Assembly (NCBI GenBank): GCA_013177855.1
Contig: JABLYA010000001.1
Location: forward strand, 481,231-545,230
Source of the DNA: Ignavibacteria bacterium
GTDB taxonomy: Bacteria; Bacteroidota; Ignavibacteria; Ch128b
Length of the DNA stretch: 64,000 nucleotides
Direction: 5' to 3'
Part shown: positions 1 through 8,687 of the stretch, in pieces
How positions within the stretch are numbered: the first letter of the stretch is position 1
Layout: each line of letters starts with the position of its first letter
The notes under the pieces: generated by a model
What the model saw: only the letters and a program-made list of their open reading frames with translations
Told to the model about the DNA's origin: nothing
The model's database searches: none
Translations under genes and position numbers: made by a program

Positions 1-38
1 GCAATAATTAAGGTGATTGCAAAAATGAGTGCTTTCAT
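1..38 (-). CDS. 5' end of an unidentified protein, cut by the window edge
   Basis: An ATG at 36-38 on the minus strand has a GAGG ribosome-binding site five bases before it and reads MKALIFAITLII up to the window edge. A basic residue followed by a hydrophobic stretch suggests a signal peptide or membrane anchor. It lies 7 bases after the hydrolase stop codon and so would be the next gene of the same operon. Only twelve residues are visible, so no function can be given. Confidence 0.5.
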   Translation of the reverse strand, partial: MKALIFAITLII

Positions 39-45
39 AACAGCC

Positions 46-903
46 TCAATTTTTTGTAAGATGTTTTAATAGAAAATCTATTGTTCGAGCCTTTACCTGC
101 TCAAATTGGGGATTCGAACCCTGATAAGGATGGACAATATTAAATGTATGTCCAGCTGATGGAATTATTACAAGCTCAGTTAAGTTTTTATTACTCGATT
201 CATAGAGCTGATACGCCTCACTAATTGGGACTGTTAAATCCTGATCACCGTGAACAATTAAGATTGGAATATTAATCTTAGAAATACAATCTAAAAGATT
301 AAATCTTTCTCTATTTTGTTCAAAATCATCGAGTAAAATTTTATTTAATCGCATAATTTGATTGGTTCGAGTATTGGTGACTTCAAGGTATCCTTGCTTT
401 TTCCATAATTCGACTTGATGTTTTGTGTATCTTTCAAAAGTTGCAATTGTACCCCAGAGAGCAAGAGCTTTTAAGTTTGGATGCTTTTGATTTTCAATGG
501 CTTCTTTAGTTTGTATCAGTGCAATTGCGCCACCTCTTGAATGACCAATTAAACCAATTGAATTATATTTTCCTTCAAATCCAAATCCACCATGATTATA
601 AAAACTAATTAATTCATCAAGTTCAGAGACTTCGAGTGAGATTGTATTGTTCGCAAACTTTTCAAGTTCTGTAAATTCAAATGGATTTTCGCCAATACCA
701 TTGTGCGAAAAGTTAAATGTAACAACGAAAAAACCATTATCCGCAAGCTCTTGAGCAAAAAAGGGAACATAACCCCAATCTTTGAAACCTTTAAATCCAT
801 GAATTATGAATACACATGGCAAATTTTCAGGATTTTCATTATAGAAAATTGTACCTCTTATCAAATTATTTTTTGAAGTAGTGAAGCGAAAATCTTTTTT
901 CAT
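46..903 (-). CDS. alpha/beta hydrolase (dienelactone hydrolase or acyl-peptidase-like)
   Basis: A cytoplasmic serine hydrolase of 285 residues. The nucleophile elbow GHSRGG puts the serine at residue 122. The acid is probably Asp222 in HGDQDLTVP and the base His252 in SAGHTF. An early HGFKG stretch (about residues 35-39) would form the oxyanion hole. This spacing fits the dienelactone hydrolase/serine aminopeptidase branch of the fold. There is no signal peptide. The substrate cannot be read from sequence, and a carboxylesterase or acylpeptide role is equally possible. The gene is divergent from the response regulator at 1084, with a 180-bp AT-rich gap that should hold both promoters. Confidence 0.85.
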   Translation of the reverse strand: MKKDFRFTTSKNNLIRGTIFYNENPENLPCVFIIHGFKGFKDWGYVPFFAQELADNGFFVVTFNFSHNGIGENPFEFTELEKFANNTISLEVSELDELISFYNHGGFGFEGKYNSIGLIGHSRGGAIALIQTKEAIENQKHPNLKALALWGTIATFERYTKHQVELWKKQGYLEVTNTRTNQIMRLNKILLDDFEQNRERFNLLDCISKINIPILIVHGDQDLTVPISEAYQLYESSNKNLTELVIIPSAGHTFNIVHPYQGSNPQFEQVKARTIDFLLKHLTKN

Positions 904-1083
904 ATCAATGTTTTACAAAATTTTTTCAAATTTAAGCACGAAGGTTCTAAAATCAAGTATTTTTTGAGTGAGAATTTATCCTCAGGAATAAATTTTATTG
1001 CATCAGAATTTTCATAAAGCTATTTAAAAAGATTGAAAATGATTAAAACTTAAATTATTATTACAATAAAAGAGCAAATTTAT

Positions 1084-1476
1084 ATGGAACAAAAAGCAAA
1101 AATTCTATATATCGAAGATAATTTAGATACTCAAGAACTAATCAAAATTTTTCTTCGCCCACTGGCTGAAGTCGATTGCAGCATAAATGCTGAAAATATT
1201 CTTCAGCTTTTATCAGAAAAAAACTATGATCTGATTCTTCTTGACATTAACCTTCCAGGAAAGATTGATGGAACAGATGCAATTAAGTTAATAAGGAGAG
1301 ATGAGCGATTTAAAGATATTCCGATTATTGCCGTTACTGCTTACGCAATGATTGGTGATAGAGAAAAGTTTTTGAATATGGGTTGCAATGAATACATAGC
1401 TAAACCATTCTTCAAAGAGGAACTAATAAACAAAGTAAAACAAATTCTTAACCAAAAACTTCAAGAAAAATCTTAA
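1084..1476 (+). CDS. single-domain response regulator (CheY-like receiver)
   Basis: A 130-residue protein that is only a receiver domain. The acidic pair is Glu11-Asp12, the phosphoacceptor is Asp54 in LILLDINLPG, the switch residue is Thr85 in AVTAYA and the conserved lysine is Lys107 in AKPF. There is no output domain, so it must act by binding a partner or as a phosphorelay intermediate. No histidine kinase lies nearby. Members with the phrase LILLDINLPGKIDG often work with hybrid kinases (known from the family, not shown here). Its 3' end overlaps the convergent TauE-like gene by 29 bp. Confidence 0.9.
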   Translation: MEQKAKILYIEDNLDTQELIKIFLRPLAEVDCSINAENILQLLSEKNYDLILLDINLPGKIDGTDAIKLIRRDERFKDIPIIAVTAYAMIGDREKFLNMGCNEYIAKPFFKEELINKVKQILNQKLQEKS

Positions 1477-2269
1477 TATCAATCATAAGAATTAAGGAAG
1501 CGAATAATAATTTTAATACTCTGATATTTGACCTGTGAGTAAAATTAGCTCCCCACCTTGCTGATATAAATGTACCTAATCCTGCAGGAATTGCTGCCAG
1601 TAAAAAAACAAAACCTAATGTGAAAGGATAGTTTAATTCTAATTTCAACCCATTGTAAACATAAGACAAAGTTGCTGACAAAGCTGAAAAGATGATGATC
1701 AAATTGCTTGTTCCAATTGACTTTTTAAATTTTAATTTAAATAAATAGTGCAAAACTGGAACGGCAATAATACCTCCACCAACTCCAGCAAACGCTGAAA
1801 GTGATCCAACTAAAATCCCTAATAACGGTGCAAGGAAATATGAATATTTCCAGAGCTCATCTGAGTTATGGTCGTCTGGATTTTTGTCTGTTAATAAACG
1901 AATGGTCACCAAAATCAAAACAAAGGCAAAAATCATTTTCAAAGTTCTTGCATCGAGTTTTATTGCCAGAAATGAAAGAAAGAAACCTGACAGAACCGCA
2001 AACGAACCGACCAGAATTCCCATTGTCACATCAATATTCTTGTTCTTCAAATGAGTAAAAGCACCAGAGCTTGAAGCAAGAACTGAAGCAAAAAGACTTG
2101 TACCAATTGCATACTTTGGAATTAATTCAGCAGGGAAATTGTGATAACCAAAGAGAAAAAGAAATGATGGAACCATTATCACTCCACCACCGATCCCAAA
2201 AGCACCTGCTATAAAACCAACAAAAATTCCAAGTACAAGATAGCCAAGAATTACAAGTATATATATCAT
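1448..2269 (-). CDS. TauE/SafE-family membrane transporter
   Basis: A 273-residue integral membrane protein with about eight hydrophobic segments. It has the two glycine-rich repeats typical of TauE/SafE (DUF81): GAFGIGGGVIMVP near the N-terminus and AFAGVGGGIIAVPVL in the middle. Family members export sulfite, sulfoacetate or other organosulfur anions, but specificity is not predictable. The start overlaps the stop of the upstream S41 protease gene (ATGA), which suggests translational coupling in one operon with that gene and tmk. Confidence 0.88.
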   Translation of the reverse strand: MIYILVILGYLVLGIFVGFIAGAFGIGGGVIMVPSFLFLFGYHNFPAELIPKYAIGTSLFASVLASSSGAFTHLKNKNIDVTMGILVGSFAVLSGFFLSFLAIKLDARTLKMIFAFVLILVTIRLLTDKNPDDHNSDELWKYSYFLAPLLGILVGSLSAFAGVGGGIIAVPVLHYLFKLKFKKSIGTSNLIIIFSALSATLSYVYNGLKLELNYPFTLGFVFLLAAIPAGLGTFISARWGANFTHRSNIRVLKLLFASLILMIDIKIFLEVFG

Positions 2270-3906
2270 TTTGCAGACAATATTTTATTATAAAGTTTAC
2301 TATCACTCAGAAGCGAAATTGCAACTTTAACATCCTCGTCAAATTGTTTTAATACTTTCATTTGTAATTCAGAATTTTTCGTTTGATTGGCGATCTCTGC
2401 AACTAGATAAGAGTAGATAATCTCTTCATTCGATAGAATTTCTAATTTCAAATCAAACTTTGTATTCTCATAAATATTTTTAAGTTCATCGAGAAGCTTT
2501 TTTTGATTTCCGTTCGCTTCTATTTGTTGAATTAATTCTTTTAATTCTTTCTTGTAACCGGGTTCGTAGCTAAACTTTGCATTTTCAAGATATTTAATAA
2601 ACTTTGATATCAGATCATTCTTACTTAAAGAATTAAGATTTAAATTTTTATCAGGCAAAATCTCTTCCGAAACAAATTTGAAAAACATTCCCTTATTCAA
2701 AAGTTCAGTTAGAACTTCAGGCTTACCGTTATGTTTAACAATTGTATCAGGTGTAACTCCACCATCTCCATAAACTTTTCTTTTATTCTTAGTATAGAAA
2801 ACTTTAATCGAATCTGTCTTAGCCTTTATTACATCATCAATCTGATTAAGATAATCTAGTCTTTGAATACATCTGCCACTCGGTGTGTAATATCTTGATG
2901 TTGTAAGTTTTAGACTTGCATTATAAGGTAAAGGAATAATAGTTTGAACTAAACCTTTTCCAAATGATTTTGAACCAATGATAATACCTCTATCAAGATC
3001 TTGGATTGTTCCAGCTACAATTTCACTTGCAGATGCAGAATTTTCATCTATTAAAACTGCAAGAGGGACATTGCCTAATTGTGGAGTTGTTCTAGAATAA
3101 AACTCTTGTTTGGACTCTTCGGTGCGTCCTTTTGTAAAAAGTAATAATTCGCCTTTTGGAACAAAGAACTCAAGCAATTCAATTGCACTTTGAAGTAGTC
3201 CGCCAGGATTACTTCTTAAATCTAAAACTACTCCTTTCAATTTACCTGAATTCTTAGCCTCTTTAATCTTTTCAAAAAATTCTTCACTGACGCGTTTAGA
3301 AAATCTATCGACTTTGATGTAATAGATACCATCTTCTTCATCAACAAAATTTGCAAGAGAAATATTTTGAACTTTTATTTCTTCTCGTATAAGGTGAAAT
3401 TCCAAAATTTTGTTTTCACCAGCTCTCTTAATTTTAAGTTTAACTTCTGTTCCCGGTTTTCCTCTTACTTTAAAGGTAAGTTTGTTTATGTTTTGAGGAG
3501 TAACTTCTTCATCATCGATTGCCAAAATTATATCACCAACTTTAATTCCCTGTCTCTGAGCTGCATATCCTGGCATCACTTCCATCACGGTAAGTTCTCC
3601 TCCTTTGGAGTCAATTAAAATCCCGATACCTCCATACTTACCAGTTGAAAGCAAATCAATTTCACCTTTTTCAGTTTCATCGAAAAAATTGGAAAAAGGA
3701 TCTAATCCTTCAAGCATTCCATTAATTCCCCTTTTCATCAAATTCGCTGGAGAAACATCATCAACATAATTCGAAACTATTTCTTTATAAGTTGAGCCAA
3801 AAAGCTCAATGCTTCGCATTATTTCGAAATATTCATCAGCTTGGTTTAAAATAAAACCTGTTACAAATGAAAAAATCAAAATCAAATAAATATATTTTCT
3901 TTTCAT
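2266..3906 (-). CDS. S41-family C-terminal processing peptidase with PDZ domain
   Basis: A 546-residue periplasmic or exported serine protease. Residues 1-20 are an N-terminal membrane anchor or signal. A PDZ domain spans about 90-175, with the carboxylate-binding loop at GGIGILID. The S41 core follows. Catalytic Ser292 lies in ENSASASEI and Lys317 in SFGKG, the 25-residue spacing known from Tsp/CtpA. The C-terminal ~150 residues are helical and charged, as in Bacteroidota CtpA homologues. It cleaves proteins at exposed C-termini. It overlaps both neighbours by 4 bp, so tmk, this gene and the TauE-like gene are probably cotranscribed. Confidence 0.93.
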   Translation of the reverse strand: MKRKYIYLILIFSFVTGFILNQADEYFEIMRSIELFGSTYKEIVSNYVDDVSPANLMKRGINGMLEGLDPFSNFFDETEKGEIDLLSTGKYGGIGILIDSKGGELTVMEVMPGYAAQRQGIKVGDIILAIDDEEVTPQNINKLTFKVRGKPGTEVKLKIKRAGENKILEFHLIREEIKVQNISLANFVDEEDGIYYIKVDRFSKRVSEEFFEKIKEAKNSGKLKGVVLDLRSNPGGLLQSAIELLEFFVPKGELLLFTKGRTEESKQEFYSRTTPQLGNVPLAVLIDENSASASEIVAGTIQDLDRGIIIGSKSFGKGLVQTIIPLPYNASLKLTTSRYYTPSGRCIQRLDYLNQIDDVIKAKTDSIKVFYTKNKRKVYGDGGVTPDTIVKHNGKPEVLTELLNKGMFFKFVSEEILPDKNLNLNSLSKNDLISKFIKYLENAKFSYEPGYKKELKELIQQIEANGNQKKLLDELKNIYENTKFDLKLEILSNEEIIYSYLVAEIANQTKNSELQMKVLKQFDEDVKVAISLLSDSKLYNKILSAK

Positions 3907-4535
3907 ATTAATCCTTTAAGGCTGATTAGTTTATCGGTGAAAATTTGAACAATTTTTTTGTGAATTTCATCGGGCGAACCAAGTCCATTTATAACTTTAA
4001 ATCTTTCTGGTTCTCTCTTTTGAATTTCCAGATAACCTTCACGAACTTTTTCAAAAAATTCTTTTCCCTGTGATTCAATTCTATCGGGTGAAAGATTTGA
4101 AAGATTTTTTCTCCGCAAAGATTCTTCAAATGGTATATCGATGAAATAGGTTAGATCGGGAATACAATTATCTATTGCAATTCGATGAATCGCATAGACG
4201 TCTTCCAGATTAATATTTCGCCCAGTTCCTTGGTATGCAGTTGTTGAATCATGAAATCTATCAGAAATAACTATGTAACCTTCATTTAATTTTGGAATGA
4301 TTACTTCTCTAACTAACTGAGCACGACTCGCCGAGAAAAGGAAAATTTCACATTCTTTGAACATATTAAAATTTTCTTTTGAAAGAAGGATATTCCGAAT
4401 TTGTTCAGAAAGTTTTGTGCCCCCTGGTTCACGAACAACAATAACTTTAAAGTTTTGTTCTCGAAGATAATTCTCTAATAACTTTACCTGAGTAGTTTTT
4501 CCTGAAGCGTCTATTCCTTCAAATGTGATAAACAT
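3903..4535 (-). CDS. tmk: thymidylate kinase
   Basis: Phosphorylates dTMP to dTDP with ATP, an essential step in dTTP synthesis. The 210 residues match the usual length. The P-loop is GIDASGKTT near residue 6. The dTMP-binding/LID features include the DRFHDSTTAYQG stretch, which corresponds to the DR(Y/F)xxS motif of the family. The ATG start overlaps nothing upstream and follows the YbbR gene by 3 bp. Its stop overlaps the S41 protease start as ATGA. Confidence 0.97.
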   Translation of the reverse strand: MFITFEGIDASGKTTQVKLLENYLREQNFKVIVVREPGGTKLSEQIRNILLSKENFNMFKECEIFLFSASRAQLVREVIIPKLNEGYIVISDRFHDSTTAYQGTGRNINLEDVYAIHRIAIDNCIPDLTYFIDIPFEESLRRKNLSNLSPDRIESQGKEFFEKVREGYLEIQKREPERFKVINGLGSPDEIHKKIVQIFTDKLISLKGLI

Positions 4536-4538
4536 ATT

Positions 4539-5450
4539 TTATTTTCTTACAATTAATTTAAACTGTTTTGGAAAGTAATCTAAAACTTTTACACCATAAG
4601 GCAAATTGAATTCAGGTTTGATTTCTTCTGAACTCAAAGAATATTTCTGGAAATCCACTGTAACCTTGATTGAATCTGGCTGTAAACTTCCAAGTATGTT
4701 AATTCCTCCTCTTAACTTTGCATCAATGAATGAGGGCAAAAGAATCACATCTCTATTTTTCGGAACATTAATCAAGTCAATATGAATCTTTTCAAAATCT
4801 CTATCTACAATTTGCTGAACATCAAAAGAAACTTTAACAGGATATTTTTCATAGATAAGCAAGTTTGGTAATGTATCGATAACCTTCGTTTCAACTGAAA
4901 CGAATTCAGATAACTGTTGCAAGTTAATTAACTCCGTAGGTAATGAGTCAATTTTTGCTAACAATCTTCGAGAGCCTTTAATCCAAATTGATTCCGGTTC
5001 AACTTTGATAGGTGAAACTATATCGTATCCATCTTTAAGTGTAAAATTCAATCGTGGATAAATTTTAACTTTTTTTTCGATTGCAATGTGAAAGCTAATT
5101 CTTATTACATCAGGTTGGATACTTAAAATTCTCACATCACCTGGGAAACCCAATAAATCTCCGGTGATATTGTTTGTTGGATAAACAAAATTATCAACAG
5201 GCTCTTTTATCTTTAATATAAATTTCGAATCCTGAAAGTACTTGATTTTTAGAAGGCTCCAGCCAGACGCTTTTAATAGAATTTCAAGATTTTCCGGTAA
5301 ATCACCTTCAATTGCAAAATTTCCTTCGGGGAGTTCTACTTTGACTGGAATGTTTATTTTCATTGAGTATTCTTCACTCAAAGAGATAGCTCCCCAAAAA
5401 AGAAAAGCAATAAAAACAAAAATGATAAAAACAGAAAATTCCTTTTTCAT
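4539..5450 (-). CDS. YbbR-like domain protein, membrane-anchored
   Basis: A 303-residue protein with one N-terminal transmembrane helix (about residues 7-24) followed by beta-rich repeats. Phrases such as INIPVKVELPEG, RILSIQPDVIRISF and KVEPESIWIKGSRR match YbbR repeats, in which each unit ends in a 'P..V.v.G' pattern. YbbR proteins sit at the outer face of the membrane. In Firmicutes (CdaR) they regulate a diadenylate cyclase, but no cyclase is adjacent here. The gene starts just after the BMC operon terminator and leads into tmk, suggesting it heads the YbbR-tmk-S41-TauE unit. Confidence 0.8.
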   Translation of the reverse strand: MKKEFSVFIIFVFIAFLFWGAISLSEEYSMKINIPVKVELPEGNFAIEGDLPENLEILLKASGWSLLKIKYFQDSKFILKIKEPVDNFVYPTNNITGDLLGFPGDVRILSIQPDVIRISFHIAIEKKVKIYPRLNFTLKDGYDIVSPIKVEPESIWIKGSRRLLAKIDSLPTELINLQQLSEFVSVETKVIDTLPNLLIYEKYPVKVSFDVQQIVDRDFEKIHIDLINVPKNRDVILLPSFIDAKLRGGINILGSLQPDSIKVTVDFQKYSLSSEEIKPEFNLPYGVKVLDYFPKQFKLIVRK

Positions 5451-5478
5451 ACAAAAAACTCCACAAAAATGTGGAGTT
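5451..5478 (-). terminator. rho-independent terminator of the BMC gene pair
   Basis: A 9-bp perfect stem (AACTCCACA at 5457-5465 with TGTGGAGTT at 5470-5478) and a four-base loop. On the minus strand it is followed by a run of T (A-run at 5453-5457). It lies between the last BMC gene and the YbbR start, so it separates the two transcripts. Confidence 0.85.
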
Positions 5479-5512
5479 CATAATTGATTTTTCAAAAAGT
5501 CAGGTTAATTAT

Positions 5513-6061
5513 TCACATTAATTCTTTGAAGAAATTCAGGAGAGTTGATTTATTAGCCCTCGAGATTTCCCTTCCATAGATGGGAAATCCTTTGGTCTTT
5601 CGGGCGAGTCGTCTCAGCTCTTCAACTGTCATCCCTTCAAGTTGATTATAATCAAGCGTTTTAGGATCGACTTCTTCTTTTTCAATAGTTTCCGCAGCAT
5701 CAAAAAGATTTGGCTCTGATTTCGGTTTTCGACCTCTCCTTTTCACTTGGGTAGAAGGATCTGGTGTTTCCGCATCTGCTTTTCTGACAGCATTATCAAA
5801 AACTACCAGATCAGTTTGATCATCAGGTCTAGGAATCACATGAACGGAAATTAATTGGCCAACTCTTTGAGCAGCAGCTGCACCTGCATCGACTGCAGCT
5901 TTAACAGCAGCAGTTTCTCCCATAATTTTAATTGTGACCAAACCACCTTTAGCATATTCTTTGCCAATCAACTGGACATTAGCCGTTTTAGTCATTGCAT
6001 CGGCGGCTTCAATTGCGCCGACAAGTCCTTTAGTTTCGATCAATCCTAATGCTAATTCCAT
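5513..6061 (-). CDS. BMC-domain shell protein with basic, SAP/Rho-N-like C-terminal extension
   Basis: Residues 1 to about 88 form one bacterial microcompartment shell domain ([20 protein letters not shown], then the GAAAAQRVG and VHVIPRP pattern), which makes hexameric facets. Unlike a normal ~95-residue BMC-H protein it runs on to 182 residues. The tail has an AT-hook-like KRRGRKPK near residues 107-114, an acidic linker, and a last ~45 residues (MTVEELRRLARKTKG onward) resembling Rho-N or SAP helix-extended-loop-helix modules. The tail could bind nucleic acid, as proposed for the helix-turn-helix tail of EutK, or recruit cargo; both are inference. It lies 12 bp downstream of the second BMC gene. 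No encapsulated enzyme genes are next to the pair. Confidence 0.88.
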   Translation of the reverse strand: MELALGLIETKGLVGAIEAADAMTKTANVQLIGKEYAKGGLVTIKIMGETAAVKAAVDAGAAAAQRVGQLISVHVIPRPDDQTDLVVFDNAVRKADAETPDPSTQVKRRGRKPKSEPNLFDAAETIEKEEVDPKTLDYNQLEGMTVEELRRLARKTKGFPIYGREISRANKSTLLNFFKELM

Positions 6062-6073
6062 TGTAAAAAATAA

Positions 6074-6358
6074 TTATTGTTTAGGTCTTTTTGGGAGAAT
6101 TAATTCGACATCGGCATGAGGTCTTGGGATGACATGAACTGAGACAAGTTCACCAACTCTCTGAGCAGCAGCGGCACCGGCATCAGTTGCGGCTTTGACT
6201 GCTCCCACATCGCCGCGAACCATAACGGTGACATAACCACCGCCAATAACTTCTTTTCCAATGAGTTCAACTTTCGCGGCTTTAACCATTGCGTCTGCCG
6301 CTTCGATCGCACCAACTAAACCTTTGGTTTCGATCATTCCGAGTGCGTCTAAAGTCAT
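6074..6358 (-). CDS. BMC-H shell protein (PduA/EutM-like)
   Basis: A canonical single-domain hexamer-forming shell protein of about 94 residues, with [20 protein letters not shown] at the N-terminus, the KVELIGKE strand, [20 protein letters not shown] at the end and the pore-region GGGYVTV stretch. An ATG lies 15 bases further upstream (6373), but the one at 6358 is preferred because a GGAG sits nine bases before it. It is highly similar to the BMC domain of the next gene, so the two probably arose by duplication and co-assemble. The compartment's chemistry is not revealed by the neighbours. Confidence 0.93.
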   Translation of the reverse strand: MTLDALGMIETKGLVGAIEAADAMVKAAKVELIGKEVIGGGYVTVMVRGDVGAVKAATDAGAAAAQRVGELVSVHVIPRPHADVELILPKRPKQ

Positions 6359-6451
6359 ATTTTTATGCTCCATATTTTTTTGTAAAAATAATTTAGAATT
6401 TTCTCTTTGTCAATTACTTTGATAAAATAAATTTATTAATGTCATCTAAAT

Positions 6452-8284
6452 TTATTTTTCTTTCACTTCAAAAATAACAAATCCCAGTGAATCAATATTA
6501 AATATTTTATCAGCAGGACGGCCCATTCTCTCTTGATCAATATTAAATTTTCTGCCAATTACAGAATTAATATCAAGCTCATAATTTTTAAGTTCATCTA
6601 CGAAATTTAGATCAATTGATTTCTGATTCTGATCAAAGTTAAAAAAGGCAACAATACCTTTCCCGTTATAAATATTCTTGAAAGCTAAAACTTTATCATT
6701 TATAATTACTGGTTCAATCTTTCCCAGAGACAAAAATGGATTTCTCTTTCTCAACTCAATTAATTTTTTGAAAAAGCTAAAATGCTCGTTTGCATCTAAA
6801 TTATCAGGCCAATTTATTTCTGTTTTTTCAAATAAAGATGAAAATCTTTTTTCACCAACTTCCTGACCTGCATGGACAAGCGGAACACCATTAATTGCAA
6901 AGACAATAGCTGCAGTAATAAATGAACCATCATAACCAAAAATCTCTGCAGCTCTAACTTTGTCATGATTCTCATTAAATCTCATTCTCAAAGAATTTTT
7001 AGGAAACGTATAGTTCTCAAGCTTAATTGTATTTAAGATTTTCTGAGGCGAAATTTTACCATCAAGCATCGGTTTGAATAAATCATAAATATTCCATGAA
7101 TAAGTCATATCAAATGCTTTCAGATGATGCTCGGGCAAAGTTCCTTCAGATAACCAGAATTGAGGTTTAATTCTTTCAAGTTCGGTTCGCGCATTTTCCC
7201 AGAAATCTGTCGGTACGAGTTCACTAACATCAAATCTAAATCCATCAATATCAAATTCTTTTACCCAATATTTCAACATTTCGATCATATAAGCTCTTAA
7301 TTCTGGATTATCATAATTGAAATCAACTACATCAGTCCAATCTGAATTAGGCGAAATTAAATTACCGCTTTGGTCTTTAGTAAACCACTCAGGATGCACT
7401 TTAACTAATTCATTATCCCATGAACAATGATTTAATACTTCATCAATGATAACTTTAAATCCCAGTTTATGAGCCTCATTGACAAAATTTTTAAAATCTT
7501 CTTTTGTTCCATACTCGGGATTTATCTCATAATAATCTTTGACCGAATAGGGACTACCAAGTGTCCCCTTTCTTTTTAATTCTCCAATTGGATGAATTGG
7601 CATCAACCATAAAGTTGTAACTCCAAGTTTTTTTATCTGAGGAAGCTTTTTGGTTAATGCTTTAAAAGTACCTTCTTTTGTAAATGCTCGTGGGAAAATT
7701 TCATAGATTATTCCTGATTTCACCCATTCGAGTGATTGTCTTGAATTCTGTATGGAATATTCAGTTAAAAATAGATCTTCTTCCGTTTTGTAATGTTTTA
7801 TAGAAACAGATTTGTAAATACCACCGGGACCGCCATGATCAGAAACTAATACTGCAAGGAAATTTTTTCCTTTCTTAATTTTATCTTTAATGTCAAAGTA
7901 AAAGCTTTCACTGTAACCTTGATGCTCTCCGAGAAATTTATTATTTAACCAGACCTTTGCATCATCGTCGATTGCATCAAAGAAAATAGCAATGTTTTCA
8001 CTTCCACTTTCAAAATCAAGATTGAATTCTTTGAAATACCAAACCCAACCATCGAATTGTCTTCCTGTTTGATTTTCAAACAATCCAGGAACAAGAATTT
8101 CTCCGTCAGGAATAATTTTACCTTGCTGAAACCAATATTGCTCGATACCAATTTTTTTATCGTCAAATTTATAATTCCACTTACCATCAAGTTTTATTTG
8201 TTTATTCATATCCTGTCCCGAACAATTTATCAAATAAAAGATTAGATTAAAGAAAATATAAATGATGAATTTATTTGATTTCAT
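6452..8284 (-). CDS. GH13 alpha-amylase-family lipoprotein with N-terminal sugar-binding domain
   Basis: A 610-residue extracytoplasmic glycoside hydrolase. A signal peptide ends in a lipobox (LINCS, about residue 21). Residues ~27-165 look like a GH2-type galactose-binding beta-sandwich (VPGLFENQTG, KVWLNNKFLGEHQGYS). The GH13 barrel follows, with VIDEVLNHC (region I), the nucleophile Asp in GFRFDVSE (region II), the acid/base Glu in FWLSEGTLP (region III) and the second Asp in NENHDK (region IV). All three catalytic acids are present. It should cleave alpha-glucans or maltodextrins at the cell surface. Its start overlaps the ruvX 3' end by 14 bp. Confidence 0.92.
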   Translation of the reverse strand: MKSNKFIIYIFFNLIFYLINCSGQDMNKQIKLDGKWNYKFDDKKIGIEQYWFQQGKIIPDGEILVPGLFENQTGRQFDGWVWYFKEFNLDFESGSENIAIFFDAIDDDAKVWLNNKFLGEHQGYSESFYFDIKDKIKKGKNFLAVLVSDHGGPGGIYKSVSIKHYKTEEDLFLTEYSIQNSRQSLEWVKSGIIYEIFPRAFTKEGTFKALTKKLPQIKKLGVTTLWLMPIHPIGELKRKGTLGSPYSVKDYYEINPEYGTKEDFKNFVNEAHKLGFKVIIDEVLNHCSWDNELVKVHPEWFTKDQSGNLISPNSDWTDVVDFNYDNPELRAYMIEMLKYWVKEFDIDGFRFDVSELVPTDFWENARTELERIKPQFWLSEGTLPEHHLKAFDMTYSWNIYDLFKPMLDGKISPQKILNTIKLENYTFPKNSLRMRFNENHDKVRAAEIFGYDGSFITAAIVFAINGVPLVHAGQEVGEKRFSSLFEKTEINWPDNLDANEHFSFFKKLIELRKRNPFLSLGKIEPVIINDKVLAFKNIYNGKGIVAFFNFDQNQKSIDLNFVDELKNYELDINSVIGRKFNIDQERMGRPADKIFNIDSLGFVIFEVKEK

Positions 8285-8684
8285 CTAAGTACTCCTGTAA
8301 AATTATTCGTGCTGAAAATTGATCTACTAATGATTTGTCCTGTCTTTTCTTTTTTGATTTGACTGATTCTAAAATTTGCTGCTGAGCAATATATGAAGTT
8401 AATCTCTCATCTCGTTTAATTATTTCGCAATTAGTTTTTCTTGATAATTTTGAGACAAACATATCAACTTTATTGCAAATCTCAGATTTCGTCCCATTCA
8501 TATTTAATGGGTAACCAATTACAATTTTTGAAACACTGTTTTTTGAGATTATATCAACAATTTTTTCAATCGCTTTTGCATCATTTTGAATTGTTGGGAG
8601 TGGAGAAGCTAAAGTATTGGTCGGATCGGAGAGAGCTAAGCCAATTCTTTTGCTGCCGTAATCAATACCTAAAACTCGTCCCAT
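8271..8684 (-). CDS. ruvX: RuvX/YqgF putative pre-16S rRNA nuclease
   Basis: A 137-residue RNase H-fold protein of standard family length. The N-terminal GIDYGSKRIGLALSD carries the first catalytic Asp, KIVIGYPLNMNGT the second strand motif and RDERLTSYIAQQ the third acidic motif. YqgF processes the 5' end of 16S rRNA and was earlier annotated as a Holliday junction resolvase. It lies 3 bp after relA/spoT and overlaps the amylase gene, a tight arrangement that suggests cotranscription. Confidence 0.95.
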   Translation of the reverse strand: MGRVLGIDYGSKRIGLALSDPTNTLASPLPTIQNDAKAIEKIVDIISKNSVSKIVIGYPLNMNGTKSEICNKVDMFVSKLSRKTNCEIIKRDERLTSYIAQQQILESVKSKKKRQDKSLVDQFSARIILQEYLDEIK

Positions 8685-8687
8685 AAT

